Shown: piece by piece, positions 23,023 to 35,119 of the stretch
Layout: every line of letters starts with the position of its first letter
How positions within the stretch are numbered: position 1 is the first letter of the stretch
Assembly: GCF_000150955.2 (NCBI RefSeq)
Contig: NC_011699.1
Coordinates: 1-64,000, forward strand
DNA: 64,000 nt
Direction: 5' to 3'
From: Phaeodactylum tricornutum CCAP 1055/1
Lineage: Eukaryota; Bacillariophyta; Bacillariophyceae; Surirellales; Neidiaceae
Program-made: the position numbers and the translations under genes
Notes under the pieces: model-generated
The model's database searches: none
Seen by the model: the letters and a program-made list of their open reading frames with translations, nothing else
What the model was told of the DNA's origin: nothing

Positions 23023-24381
23023 ATGGCTACTGACGGTGCTAATGCGTTTCGTGGTGCGCTCGGGTGGATCGGATGGTCTGTTCCTGCGGCGAACGCGTTT
23101 ACGAACGAAGGTTTTGATGCGATGGAATCCCTTGGCTTGGTTACCTGTGACCGTCTTAAGGATATCTGCAAGATCATTCGTCGTGGTACCGATGGCGTGG
23201 CCGCAGTGCCAGCTGCTGGTGGAAATGCTGCGGTGGCGGCGGTGCCTGGCATCCCTGGGATAGCGATCCCCATGATGTGGGAGTACAAGCTAAGCGGAAT
23301 GCATCTCTGGGTGTCTGAGCGTCTCCGACAGGGGACTCCGGTTGTTGCGGCGGACTTTACTGCGGCCATTGGAAACCTGTACACCAGGAAAGTGCGTAAA
23401 TTGGAAGAAGCGAAGGATGACGAGGATGTCCAGGTCAAGCCCCCGGCTCCGTTCTCGAAAGAAACGAAGTGGATTTCGTTCTTCAAGTTGCTGGTCAATT
23501 ATTTGAGCTCCGTGACGGGTGTCAACAAAGTGCCATTGGATTATGTTGTCCGGAAGGATGACAACATTGCTGCCCCCAATGCCGAGTTTGAGACGGAGCA
23601 CAAGAAGTTGGTGTTGTTGACTCCCCATTTGGGGACGGCTTTCGACAAAGACAACGGCAAAGTTTGGATCCAGGTGAAGCAATTGACTGTGAACGGTCCG
23701 GCCTGGACCTACGTTGCTCCTTTCGAGAAGAAACGCGACGGTCATGGAGCGGTCAAGGCTTTGAACAGCCACTATGAAGGAGATGCGGTGATGTCAAAAT
23801 CGAAGGCGGCTGCCTTTAATGTGCTTGAGCACACCACCTACACTGGAGAACGTCGAAATTTCGGTATGGAACGGTACACGAACGCCTTGTCCACGGCATT
23901 CCAGACCTTGGACAAGTACGGAGAGACCTTGACGGAGTCAAGAAATGTGGATGTGTTCCTCCGCAACAATCACTGTACGGATCCCAAGATGCTCTCAGGA
24001 ATTGCGGTAATTCAGGGAGACGCGGATTGGATGTCCAATTTTGCCAAGGTGGCCGACCATTTGGCCTTGTTTACTAACACCGATAACTCTCAAAAGACAG
24101 GTTGTTTGATCTCAAGTGCTCAGCGGACTAGTAACAACAAGAAGAAGCCGGGTATCCGAGCGGGCAATTATAACCCAAATGAATGGCATCAACTCTCGGA
24201 CAAGGCAAAGGACGAAGTTAGAGCCAAGCGAGTGGCCGCCAAGTCCTCTCGCAATAAAAATAAGCGCTCGGCAGCAGCAATCACTTGTTCGAGCAAGAAA
24301 CCTGACAAAAATCAGTTTGCTCTCCCGAATAAGAAGAAAAAAAGGAAGACTGTTGGTTTTGAAGGCGAAACGAGCAATTGA
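23023..24381 (+). other. gag region of element O
   Basis: An open frame of about 452 codons starting ATGGCTACTGACGG right after the target repeat of A. The product is an alpha-helical capsid-like protein without a CCHC zinc knuckle; the C-terminus is strongly basic (KKPDKNQFALPNKKKKRK). Several stretches match the gag of element D (DICKIIRR against DMCKNIRR; VTGVNKVPLDYVV against TTGVPLTYVI), so O and D are relatives. Confidence 0.8.
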
Positions 24382-27300
24382 CTTGTTGGGGTTGACAAGA
24401 TGTTGTCGGCCACCCTAGTTCAAGGCCTCATGAAGCTTTCCATTGCTGGATTGCGGTCTAGTAAGAGATGGAGCGAAGTTTGTGGCAACCGTGGCATTGG
24501 TCGAATGATTTTGGGATCTAGAAGTTCAAGATTTGAAGGTCGAGTAGATCTTGACTCCCATGCAGATATGTGTATTATGGGAAAGGTGTTCCACACATAC
24601 AGTGCAACCGGGCAGAAATGCACGGTTATGCCGTATTCGGATAAGTACAAACCAAGAGTTGTTGATGTTGCAGATGGATGTACTGCATTTGATGACCCGG
24701 TCACTGGTGAGACGTTCATTTTGGATGTGTTCCAAGCATTGGACATGACAGGTGACTTGCCGGACCTTTCATTGTTGTGCCCTAATCAATTGCGTGCAAA
24801 TGGTTTAATTGTGGACAATGATCCCAAACATTTGTGTCACAATTGCAAACCAACTCACTCTATTTATATTCCTCAGATGAAATTGCGTATTTCTTTGGAA
24901 TTACAGGGAGTTATGTCAGGGTTCCAGGCACGGTTGCCTACGCAGACGGAGATTGAGACTTGCATTCACATTCAAACTCACTGCACAGGAAGCGTGGGAT
25001 CCTAGTTCTGACAAGCTAGAACAACAAGAGCGTATACAAGAGACTCGGATGTCTAATGTAGCTGGCACTGTGTCTACGTTATTTTCCGATCGAAAATCGG
25101 AGATCTCAGCAGTCTCATTGTCCGTCAGCTCTATGCTTGTGGATGATGACTTTGTTTGTGGAATGGAACAGTCTGTTTGGATCATGTTGGCTGTGGCTAG
25201 TAGTACTGTGCGTACCAAGTCGCGGCACTCAACAATGGAACCAATGGAGCTATCGCGTTGTTGGGGCATTGGCCTCTCAATGGCACAGAAAACTTTGAGG
25301 GTGACAACCCAGAAAGGTTTGCGGACTGCTGTCCACCCGGTGCATCGCCGGTACCACACGCAACAGCAGCAGCTTTGTTACAATTGTCTGAACTCCAAAT
25401 TTTATTCTGACACCATGTTTTCTTCATCGGTTTCTGTGCGAGGCAATACTTGTGGGCAAATCTTTGTGAATGATTTGAACTATAGTAAGTTTATACCATT
25501 GAAGAGCAAGGGTGATGCTAGAATGGCGTTGGAAGAATTATTTCAGTATGTTGGTGTGCCAACGCACGTGCACACCGATGGAGCAAAAGAGTTGACCACC
25601 GGACAATGGCGTAAGGTCTGCCAAAGTTATGGTCCAGTGAAGCAGACAATGTCTGAACCACTGACCCCGTGGCAAAACCGGGCGGAATCGGAGATCCGGG
25701 AACTTAAGAAACATGTACTTTGTATTATGTCCCATGAGGGTATTCTGTAAAGATTTTGGGATTATGTAGCCGAGTACATTTCGGAGATTTGGTCTTGGAC
25801 TGCTCACCCATTGTACAATCTCAAAGGTAGGACACCCATTGAGCATGTTACCGGGGAGAGCCCGGATATCACGGAGTGGCTGGAGTACAGGATGTACCAG
25901 CCTGTGTGGTACTTGGACCCTGGGAACTTTCCAGAGGATAAGAAATTGCTTGGCCAATGGTTGGGTCCTGTACACAGAGTTGGACAGGCATTCTGTTGCT
26001 GGATTGTTCCCAAGTCGGGACAAGTGATTGCACGGTCTATGGTGCAGCCAATTTCAGAAGACAAGCGTGGATTGGACAGTTTCAAGACTAGGTTGAAGGA
26101 TTTTGACAAGGTGGTCCAGGACTTCCTCAACAGGGGCGACGCACACGTACCGGATGGTGGCATTAGCTGGAAAGCTGACCGTGTGTACGCTGCAATTGAT
26201 GAAGATATTGACCGCGTTGAACAGGAGTCCACCATTCCAGAAGCCAATGAATACACAGAAGAATCCTTTGATAAGTATCTCTCGGCAGAAGTGGTATTGG
26301 CATTGGGGGACAGAAAGCAGCGGGCCAAAGTTACCGGTTGCAAGCGGGATACGGATGGAAACCCCATTGGCATTGCAAATTCTAACCCAATTTTGGATAC
26401 CCGTGTTTACACAGTCAAGTTCCCGGATGGGACCGAAAAGGAGTATTCCGCTAACATTATTGCAGAGTCCTTGTACTCTGAAGTCGATCAAGATGGACGG
26501 CAGTTCCAATTGATCAACAAGATCATCAACCATTTGTCCGACAAGTCTGCAGTCTCTTGGGATGACATGTACGTGGACAAAGATGGTTCCAATTGGCATT
26601 TGCGTCGGACAACGAAAGGTTGGAAGCTTTTGATTCAATGGAAAGACGGGATGTCCACGTGGGAGCGCCTTGCCAACCTCAAGGAATCAAACCCTGTGCA
26701 AGTTGCTGAATATGCAGTTGCTAACAAGCTTACAGAGGAACCGGCGTTTACCTGGTGGATCAAAGACGTTCTACAACGTCGCAATCGGATTATTTCTAAG
26801 GTAAAAGCCCGGTAATGGAAACACACTCACAAATTTGGTATTCGTGTTCCCAAGTCAGTAAATGACGCGTTGGTAATCGACGCGGAAACGGGGACCGAGT
26901 TCTGGAAATGTGCGGTTGAGAAAGAGATGGCAAACGTAATGCCTGCATTCAAGTTCCTCGAACGGGACGAAAACCTCCCAGTTGGTTGCCAGAAAATTGA
27001 TTGTCATATTATATTTGATGTGAAACTAGATTTGACTTGCAAGGCACGGTATGTGGCTGGGGGACACATGACGGAAGCACCGGCGGCTTTAACTTATTTG
27101 TCGGTCGTTTCCCGAGAAAGTGTACAGAATGCATTTATGGCGGCAGCGTTAAACGGGTTGGACATTTTGGCGGCGGATGCGCAGAATGCTTATCTAAACG
27201 CGGATTGTCGGGAAAGTGTGTATACCATTGCGGGTCCGGAGTTTGGCGCAGCTAGACAAGGACTTCGAGTGTTAATTGTTTGGGCTCTATATGGATTAAA

Positions 27301-27625
27301 GAGTTCAGGCGCGGCGTGGCATGCGCACTTAGCACAAACAATGTCGGATTTAACGCTTTGACCATGCGTGGCGGATCCCGATGTTTGGTTGCGACCGGCT
27401 GTCAAAGATAATGGGGACAAATACTATGAATATGTACTCATTTATGCTGATGACATTTTGGCAGTTTCAGACAAGCCGGATCGAATTATGGAAACATTAT
27501 CAGGTCTCTATAAGTTTAAAGAAAATCCGAAGACCCGGAAGAAGTATGGTCCTCCTGATCGTTATTTGGGTGCTAATGTTGGAAAGTATAAATTGCCAGG
27601 AGCTACCAAAGAGCATTGGTACATG

Positions 27626-27630
27626 AGTTT
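27626..27630. repeat. target duplication of element D, left copy
   Basis: AGTTT, repeated at 41539-41543. Because the LTR also begins with A after a T, the duplication could be read as 4 bp (AGTT). Confidence 0.75.
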
Positions 27631-27777
27631 AGAAAACTGCAACAATAACGGGCTAAAACGTGTCTGTGGGACCAAAGGATTGTAGATACAATAAAAGACG
27701 TAAAACAAAGACTTATAAGCATAAACCCAAGATAAAGGGATAATGAACCCCGAGATGCTTGTCGTAGGGTTTTTCTA
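27631..27777 (-). repeat. 3' LTR of element D
   Basis: 147 bp, matching 41391-41538 with about nine differences by eye, including one base of length. It begins AGAAAACTGC and ends GGTTTTTCTA on the plus strand. Confidence 0.85.
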
Positions 27778-30700
27778 GTCCCCTCACATGTGAGACCATG
27801 AACATAAACTTGGCGAAATGTGTCCCCTCAAAACCACAATGGGAAAAAATAGGGAACCAAATAAAAAATAAAACTTCGACACTGCATGCAATGACAAATA
27901 TCATGCAAATGCAATTTGTCCCAACACTGAACCTGTTAAGAATGGGAAAGTGGGTAAAGTGGGTAAATGCTTCTTGTAACTTGAATCACCATAAAATACT
28001 TCGTATGATAGCCTGTCTCACTGGACCTGTTTGAACCTTCGTAAGTATATCCGCTAAATTTGATTCTGATGGTTCATATGCAATCTTGATCACTTTCATG
28101 GCAACATTCTCTTGTACGAAATGATACGCTATTGCATTACTTTTCTTCTTCAACACTGATTCTGGTGCCGTAGTATTGTAGACAACCGACATATTGTCAC
28201 AAAGAACTTTAGCCGGACCATCAATAGGAATACCCATCATACGTAACTTGTATCATAGACCTTGTATCATCTCAGTAGCAATCTTTAATGCAACAAACTC
28301 ACTACCAAAAGTAGACGTTTCAACTGAATTCTGACGCTTCGAGAACCACATAATCGGAGAACAATTGATATAAATCAAAACACCTGTTCGAAAACGACGA
28401 GTAACACGGTCTCCCGCATGGTCAGCGTCAACTAAAGCTATAATCTCCACCACCTTACCACATGGTTCCGGAGTATTCGGTGGAATAGGCTCTTTAACAT
28501 CACCGTAAAAATCTGTCCAATCCGCATCATTGTTAAAGCTGTTGTCAATCACCGGATAAGAATCATCAAATACCAATCGAGACTTGTGATGTGACTTCAA
28601 ATATCCGAAAATATGAAAAACTGCAGCTAAATGTCCTTCACGCGGCATCGCGAGAAAAGATGAGAGCATAGACACCTCACACATTATATCAATGCGACCA
28701 ATTTCAACTGCCCATATCAAAACTCCTATCTGTGACTGGAAATAGTTAGCACGTTCCGCATCCATCACAGGGGAAACATCGAGTTCCGGTCGATAATTTG
28801 ACAACATAGGTAACGAAACCTTTGTAGATAAACGTTTTCCAACTTCATCCAAATCCTTTTCAACATTTGCAACTGCCTGTTCACATTTTCACATAATTCG
28901 TGGAACTCATCGACCATCGCTGTTTCGATGGATTATCGGGAAGTGTAAAACGTTCAAGATTTGCTCCCAAATATACCTCTGGCGTTTTAATTGATTTGGG
29001 CTTGATTTTAAAATGCATACCAATTGAATCCAGAATCTTCTTCGGATCTGTACTGATAAATAGGAAATCATTGGTATAAATAAGCACATACTCATAGTAA
29101 TTTGTACTATTGTGTTTCTGAGCTGGTCTAAGCCAAACATCTGGATCTGCAAGACAAGAGATAAAATGCAACTCCTCCATTGTCGCAGCTAAGTGAGCAT
29201 GCCATGCTGCCCCACTCAACTTCAAACCATATATCACACAAACAATAAGTGCATAACAACCTTCCATTGACTTTCCGAACTCTGGTCCACATGTTGTATA
29301 TACCTTTTCGCGAACTGGAGCATTCAAATAAGCGTTCTGCGCATCGGCACCAAGTATATCCAATGAATTCAAAGATGCGATGAGTAAAGCAATGCGAACA
29401 CTATCGCGCGAAACAACACTGGCGTATGTAATCAAACTCAGTGGATCTGTAACATGTCCCCCGGCGACAAATCTGGCTTTGCGAGTAAAATCCATTTTGA
29501 TCTCAAATATCATGTGACATAGTATCCATGTATAAGCAACTGGTTTAGGAGCATCCTGATCGAGAATTTTCTTACCATTGCAATCCTTTTTACGCGCTTT
29601 CCAGTGGTAGCAATGTCCTTGTACGGTAACACAACTTGTGCATCAAGGTATTCATCAAAAGCTTCATGATCTAACTTGTCTGCTTGAGGCATTGTTGGCT
29701 CGTCCCCTGTCGAATCATCTGAACAAGCGCAAAATACATTCTACTTTTCAGGAAACACAGGGGCAATGGCATCATCAAAGTTATTATAGCTCAATGTTGC
29801 GTCAAATGAGGACTTGTCCAATTACACCACCCTGGAATTAAGATCAGCTGTAGAAAGTGGCAAGTAAGAAGTTCGAGATACCACTTGACCACTTTGAACA
29901 AGTATACGCGCACACATAACATCACCAATGTCATGTGCAGGACCGAGCCAGCAACCTAGATTCCGTTTGTCTTCCGGAAAGTCGACTGGGTCCAAATACC
30001 ATATCCAATCATACCAAGCGAATTCACACAAGTGACTGATATCCATAGTATCACCCGACACTGCCGTGTTTGGTACATTGTCATTCAATGCATAAATGTT
30101 ATGAGCAATTGACAATCAAATCATACTTTGCAACTCCAGGCAAAAATCCCATAAATATAACGGTGCAGATGACTTTTTCATAGCCATGTTAGTCATGCGT
30201 TTCAATGCTCTGATTGCAGTCTCGGCTCAATTTAACCACGGTGAGTAAGGTTCAATCTGTCTAGCATGAGATCCTGCAGCACAAACCTTCCGTTTGAATT
30301 CACCCTGCACCAATTCTTTTGCGCCATCGGAAATAATCTTGGCTGGAACACCTTCTTGATGAAATAACAAATCCAATGTTTCATGAGCATTACCTTTTGA
30401 CTTCATAGCATAGGCACGTGTCCAATCAAGATCATTGATGTAAATCTGGGCACAGGTATTGCCGCTCAAAGACATTACACAAGAAAACATTGTATCTGTA
30501 TACACACTTGTACGGAGATGTTGGTATCTGAGCTGACTTGTAGTTGGCTTGACTCTCTGTGTTAGAGTCCGACTGGCAATATCCTTGACTCCTCTCTGAG
30601 TTGTAGCCAATAAAGTTTGTTTCGCAGCAGATAAACCAATATTCCAACGTCTGGCTAACTCTTCCGGAGTAACTCTGTACCTGTAATTTGACAACTGAGC

Positions 30701-32810
30701 AACACTCACAATACATGTCTTTTCGAGTGCTTCGACAAACTGCTGTTCATCAAGTGACACCGAAATACTAGACAACACAACTGATACTGTACTTTCGTGT
30801 GACGAAACCATTTGAATGTTTGCATGACCGGATTGTCTTGTTACTAAAATACCTTTGCTATTGGTATACTTCTCCTCCTGACAAGGAAAATCCGTCGAAT
30901 AAGGATCCCAAATGGGATTGTCATACGTGAGAGTCAACTTGTGAAAATTTCGAAACTCCTCCGGAGACGGCTTTCGCACTGGCAAATACAAAATCACACC
31001 ATGTAATTGCAGATGCAATTTAAGATTCTCCTTCGGAAAATAAATCAAATGTGACAAATCCGTGGGGTTTTCAAGTAAAAATCTTGGACAATCATGGACC
31101 TGCACATTGTTTAACCGGAGCTGATTTGGATTTAACAAATTATGTTCCATAGTAGGAAAGTGCAAGGCCTGATGAATAATTAAAACAAAAGTCTCATATG
31201 TGTAAGGATGATCATATGCAAGAGCAGCACAGACAATTGGTACAGACCGGGCTTGTCCCAATGTAGATAAAAATGCAGAAACATCAACCGTTTGAGAGGG
31301 TTAGTGAAATATATAAGCATTCTTTCCGACGCAACAAGTATCCGGATGAGAATCTAACTCCGCGTATCATAAATGTACTCTCCAGTGACTGTATAGAGAT
31401 AGAACATGTTGATACCACTGACATATTTGAACTTCTCTGTGGCATATTTCAACCTGCCAACAACTTCAAAGTAAGCGAGCTCATATCACCACAACTTGTC
31501 TTTGATTTCTTGTCATCCTCCTTTTCTTGAGAATCAACAGTAGAAGCATTGCATTTACCACCAGCTCCTTGATGTAAACGTATAAGTGACGCTTCTGTTC
31601 AGCATTCATACTCTTGTATTCATCAAAGGTATAATACTTATCCACCATACCCTTGGTAGAACCTTTGTTGAGGACACCTTTATGACCGCGTCCACTGCGA
31701 CCTTTATTACCACAACCTGATCCTTTACCTTGTCCTCAACCACAACCAGATTGACCTGACAAAATATTCCGAAGCTGAGCTTGATTCTGTTCTTCAATAA
31801 ACTCACTGAGGAAATTCACTGTGGCTTCAAAATCATTTTTCAAAGATGGGTTAGCACAAACAGTGGCAATTGCAGAATTGAGAAACAATGCCTGAATCCG
31901 TTTCAAAAATTTCCGAACTTTTGCAGCCTCTGTTAATGGCTCTCCAAACTCTTCCAGATCGGTATGAGCTTGCTGATGAATCTCAGCAAAACATTCAAAA
32001 GTAAAGTTACAACGCTCTCCATTGTAAAACTTTGACTCAAGATCACCTTCAGCACGCGTCATAATCTTTGACTGATTAGTCGGTCCCAAATAATGCACAA
32101 CCATTACAAGCTCGAGCATAAGCCGACACCCAGCTCCAAGTAGGACCACCATGAGCACAAATGCGAACAATAGACCACACTTGAGCATTATCTGCTGCAT
32201 AGGACTCTTCTTCATGAGGGCATTGTGCTATCATTTCTTCAAACGCATCTTGATAGTCGTTATCCGGACCTTCAGGTCATTTGTCTTCACAAATGACATA
32301 AGTCAATGGAACTCCCGTTGTTCCTTGAATTTGGAGCAAATATTCCGCAATATTTTCAAAGGCATCACGGATTTTCTTCAGGTCTTCAATTTGTCCAGGA
32401 GCAACAAGGTCTTTTGCTAACTCTTTGTCTTCCTTCTCACGCTTCTTAATCTTGATCATCAAGAAAATACGCGCCGCATTGAACTGAGCCGGATAAGGCC
32501 AAGAAGTGCGCTTGAGGTGACGAACATAGTAAGCCAACAACACAAGACGCTCCTCTGCAGTAGGTGAAATTGCTACACCATTGTGAGGAATCATTGCCGG
32601 GGCTCCAGGTTGTTCTGCGTTAGGATTCGGAAGCGTACCCCCGGGACGACGGATGTTCTTACACATGTCCTTGATGAAATCATCCGTTGCGATCTCGAAA
32701 ACATCCATAGATGTAATTGAATCCGTGATAGCATCGCGTTGTTCAACATCAACAATGCCAATTGCTTGTAAAGCATTTTGAACTTGAGCTAAAGCAGCCG
32801 CCATGGTCAA

Positions 32811-33208
32811 CTCTTGTCTTCTTCACCTGTCTTAAATTTCATAAAAGCTTCGTAAGCTGGTTCGACAACATTCAGTGTTCTTTCTGCACCACGTGAACAC
32901 AAGAATTATTGATCACTGATAACATCACATGTGAACACCACATAAAAACCATATAAGTGATATCGATACTGAATACCGTTTGAGAACCATTTCAATAAAA
33001 CGCGACAAACACCATTTTCATGTCGCAACCCATAATACGAGATATTTGGCTGATATCTATCAGAGTGGAGGATCCACGATTACTGTTTGGTACAAGTCCA
33101 ATAATTGTTGCTGTATAAGTAAATGTTCCATGCAAACAAACTACTTATCATCCACACATGGATAAAGCTTGGATCCGAGCTTTTAGCAAACAATTAATTC
33201 TTGTGCAA
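32811..33208. other. leader region of element D, left part
   Basis: About 400 bp between the gag start of D and element S. It is AT-rich and no coding content was recognised. It continues at 33673-33829 and 41235-41390, so D has an unusually long leader of about 0.7 kb after S and E are set aside. Confidence 0.5.
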
Positions 33209-33667
33209 TGTCAGGATTTTATCCATTTTGAGTCTTGGATGGAAACAAATTCACTTAGCAAATCCCAAACAATTTCACTGGGATGCCAAATACCAAAACA
33301 GAACACTCAGGCTCAATCAGGCTGCTAAGTGAATTTGTTTCTTGTAATTGCCATCCCAGTGAAAGTGTTAGTCAGTGACAAGCTGAGATAGGGATTGATC
33401 AGATCCCTTGGCTGCAGCTTGTTGAATAGATCAACAAAGGGGAGATCACAATCAAAAAGGTAATTTCTAGTAATCTGTAATCTGAGAACCTCACAGGAGG
33501 CCCTCATTATCCTAAATTCATATCATTCACTTCATGCATCATCACAGTTGACACCACATCATCACAAGTGACATCACCACAAGTAGTGACATCATCACAA
33601 ATGTTCTGCCCATCTGTCAACAATCACTCAGTCACATCCAAGACTCAAAATGGATAAAATCCTGACA
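33209..33667. mobile_element. 459-bp element S with ~33-bp inverted ends: solo LTR or MITE
   Basis: Bounded by the 5-bp direct repeat TGCAA (33204-33208 and 33668-33672). The left end TGTCAGGATTTTATCCATTT and the right end are inverted copies over about 33 bp, running to TCTTGGATG on the left arm. A second inverted pair inside (AAATTCACTTAGCA at 33247-33260 and TGCTAAGTGAATTT at 33325-33338) adds to the foldback character. No open frame of note. TG..CA ends and a 5-bp duplication fit a solo LTR of a copia-like element; the long terminal inverted repeats fit a non-autonomous DNA element. The sequence alone does not decide. Confidence 0.75.
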
Positions 33668-33834
33668 TGCAATGCACCTTCTTTGGTAGATGAAGAGATC
33701 CATGGAAGCGTCCCACCATGGAGATTTTGCCTTGTTTCAGACCGTTAGACGGATACAAAACCCAGTTACCGATCAACATGTCTACCACATGGACCATTAC
33801 GAGAAACTGGCAGTATATTCCAGGCCTCTGCAGG

Positions 33835-34448
33835 TGTCACGGTATACACCAAGGCGACATGTCCCTACGACAAGTGACACCTAACATGGGTAACGGAAGT
33901 GTGAATCAGAGTAAAGAGCATGGTGGAACCGTGGCATTTATGTCGGCCTTATTGCACGACACAATGTATTCGCGCCGTGATCAAGGATATCCTTTGAGTG
34001 AAGATGCAGGAGCAGAATACAAGAATGAGGATTAGGATACAGTCCCACGAATTACAAGGCAAGTTACAGACAGGTTTGGATACTTGCTGAGTGATTCTAT
34101 GTGGGATTTATACTTAAAAGGGATATACTCTATGTGGGAGTAAGATTATCTGGCACATGGTAAGAGGTCTTCTATCTGATAGAATGGCCAATTCTCATGG
34201 ACTAGTAGTAGAATAATCTTCCTCTCATTGTTTTAGAAAGTCATTGATCCAAATATTGCATTAGCATAGGTCCTCGTATCCGCTGTCTAACCCGTGGGGA
34301 GCGTCGTAAGCGAGTTGAGTTTTACAGTCCCTAAGTTCACTTAGGTGTATCGCAGGTCGTTCGTAATAACGCCCACTTGCGTTTACCAGGTATTGTCGAC
34401 ACAGCGTTTTCCTGTTCTACGTACGTACATTGGTTGTACTACGTAACA
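33835..34448 (+). repeat. 5' LTR of element E
   Basis: 614 bp, from TGTCACGGTATACACC to TTGTACTACGTAACA. It is 99.7% identical by eye to 40616-41229. The open frame near 33841-34035 is the LTR copy of the polyprotein tail. Confidence 0.95.
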
Positions 34449-35119
34449 GATTAACAGTCTTGACAGCACGTCAAACCACTGCTGCTCATCCGCACAGTCG
34501 TTACTGGTAAACATCCCTTAAGTACTTAAGGTCGTTCTCAAATTTCCACGAGCTCCGTGAATTTTTGAGAACTAAATCGCTTACATACACTCGTGTTGTA
34601 TAAGTGCCAGAGGTATCACTTAAGGTGATATTTATCGGCTTGTGTGACACATTGTTTGAAAGCCGCTTCCCTACTCCCTCGCGCTAACTGGTACCGAGGA
34701 CCCACTAGTACTGCTTCAGGGTCTTGTCGGTAAGTTACTCGTGGCCTCCCTACTTCCTCGGAGTCGCCGGTGCCGAACCCCCCTTGGAGTCTTCAGGGTT
34801 TGTCGGCAGGGTCGCTTCGTGAATACGGGTTGCTCTGGTCAAGTGAGGTAGAGATACCAATAGGCTTGAGGACCTCAGCCCTGATTCCGGTTGGAACGGA
34901 CTTACTACCCGGCGTAAAGTAGTACGGGGGGGCTAATCAAACCCTCGTCAGTCCCCGAGGACACTGCCTACGGAGGTAGAAGTGAGTGTACCAGTGCTAG
35001 CTTCGTTCACTGGTGTAGGGTCATTTTAACGAAGTCCGCTATAGTATACAGCGAAGGACCTGAACACATAAGTAGTAATTTTCAAGAATTCCTATATTGT
35101 GTTGGCTTCTCAGGCCACC

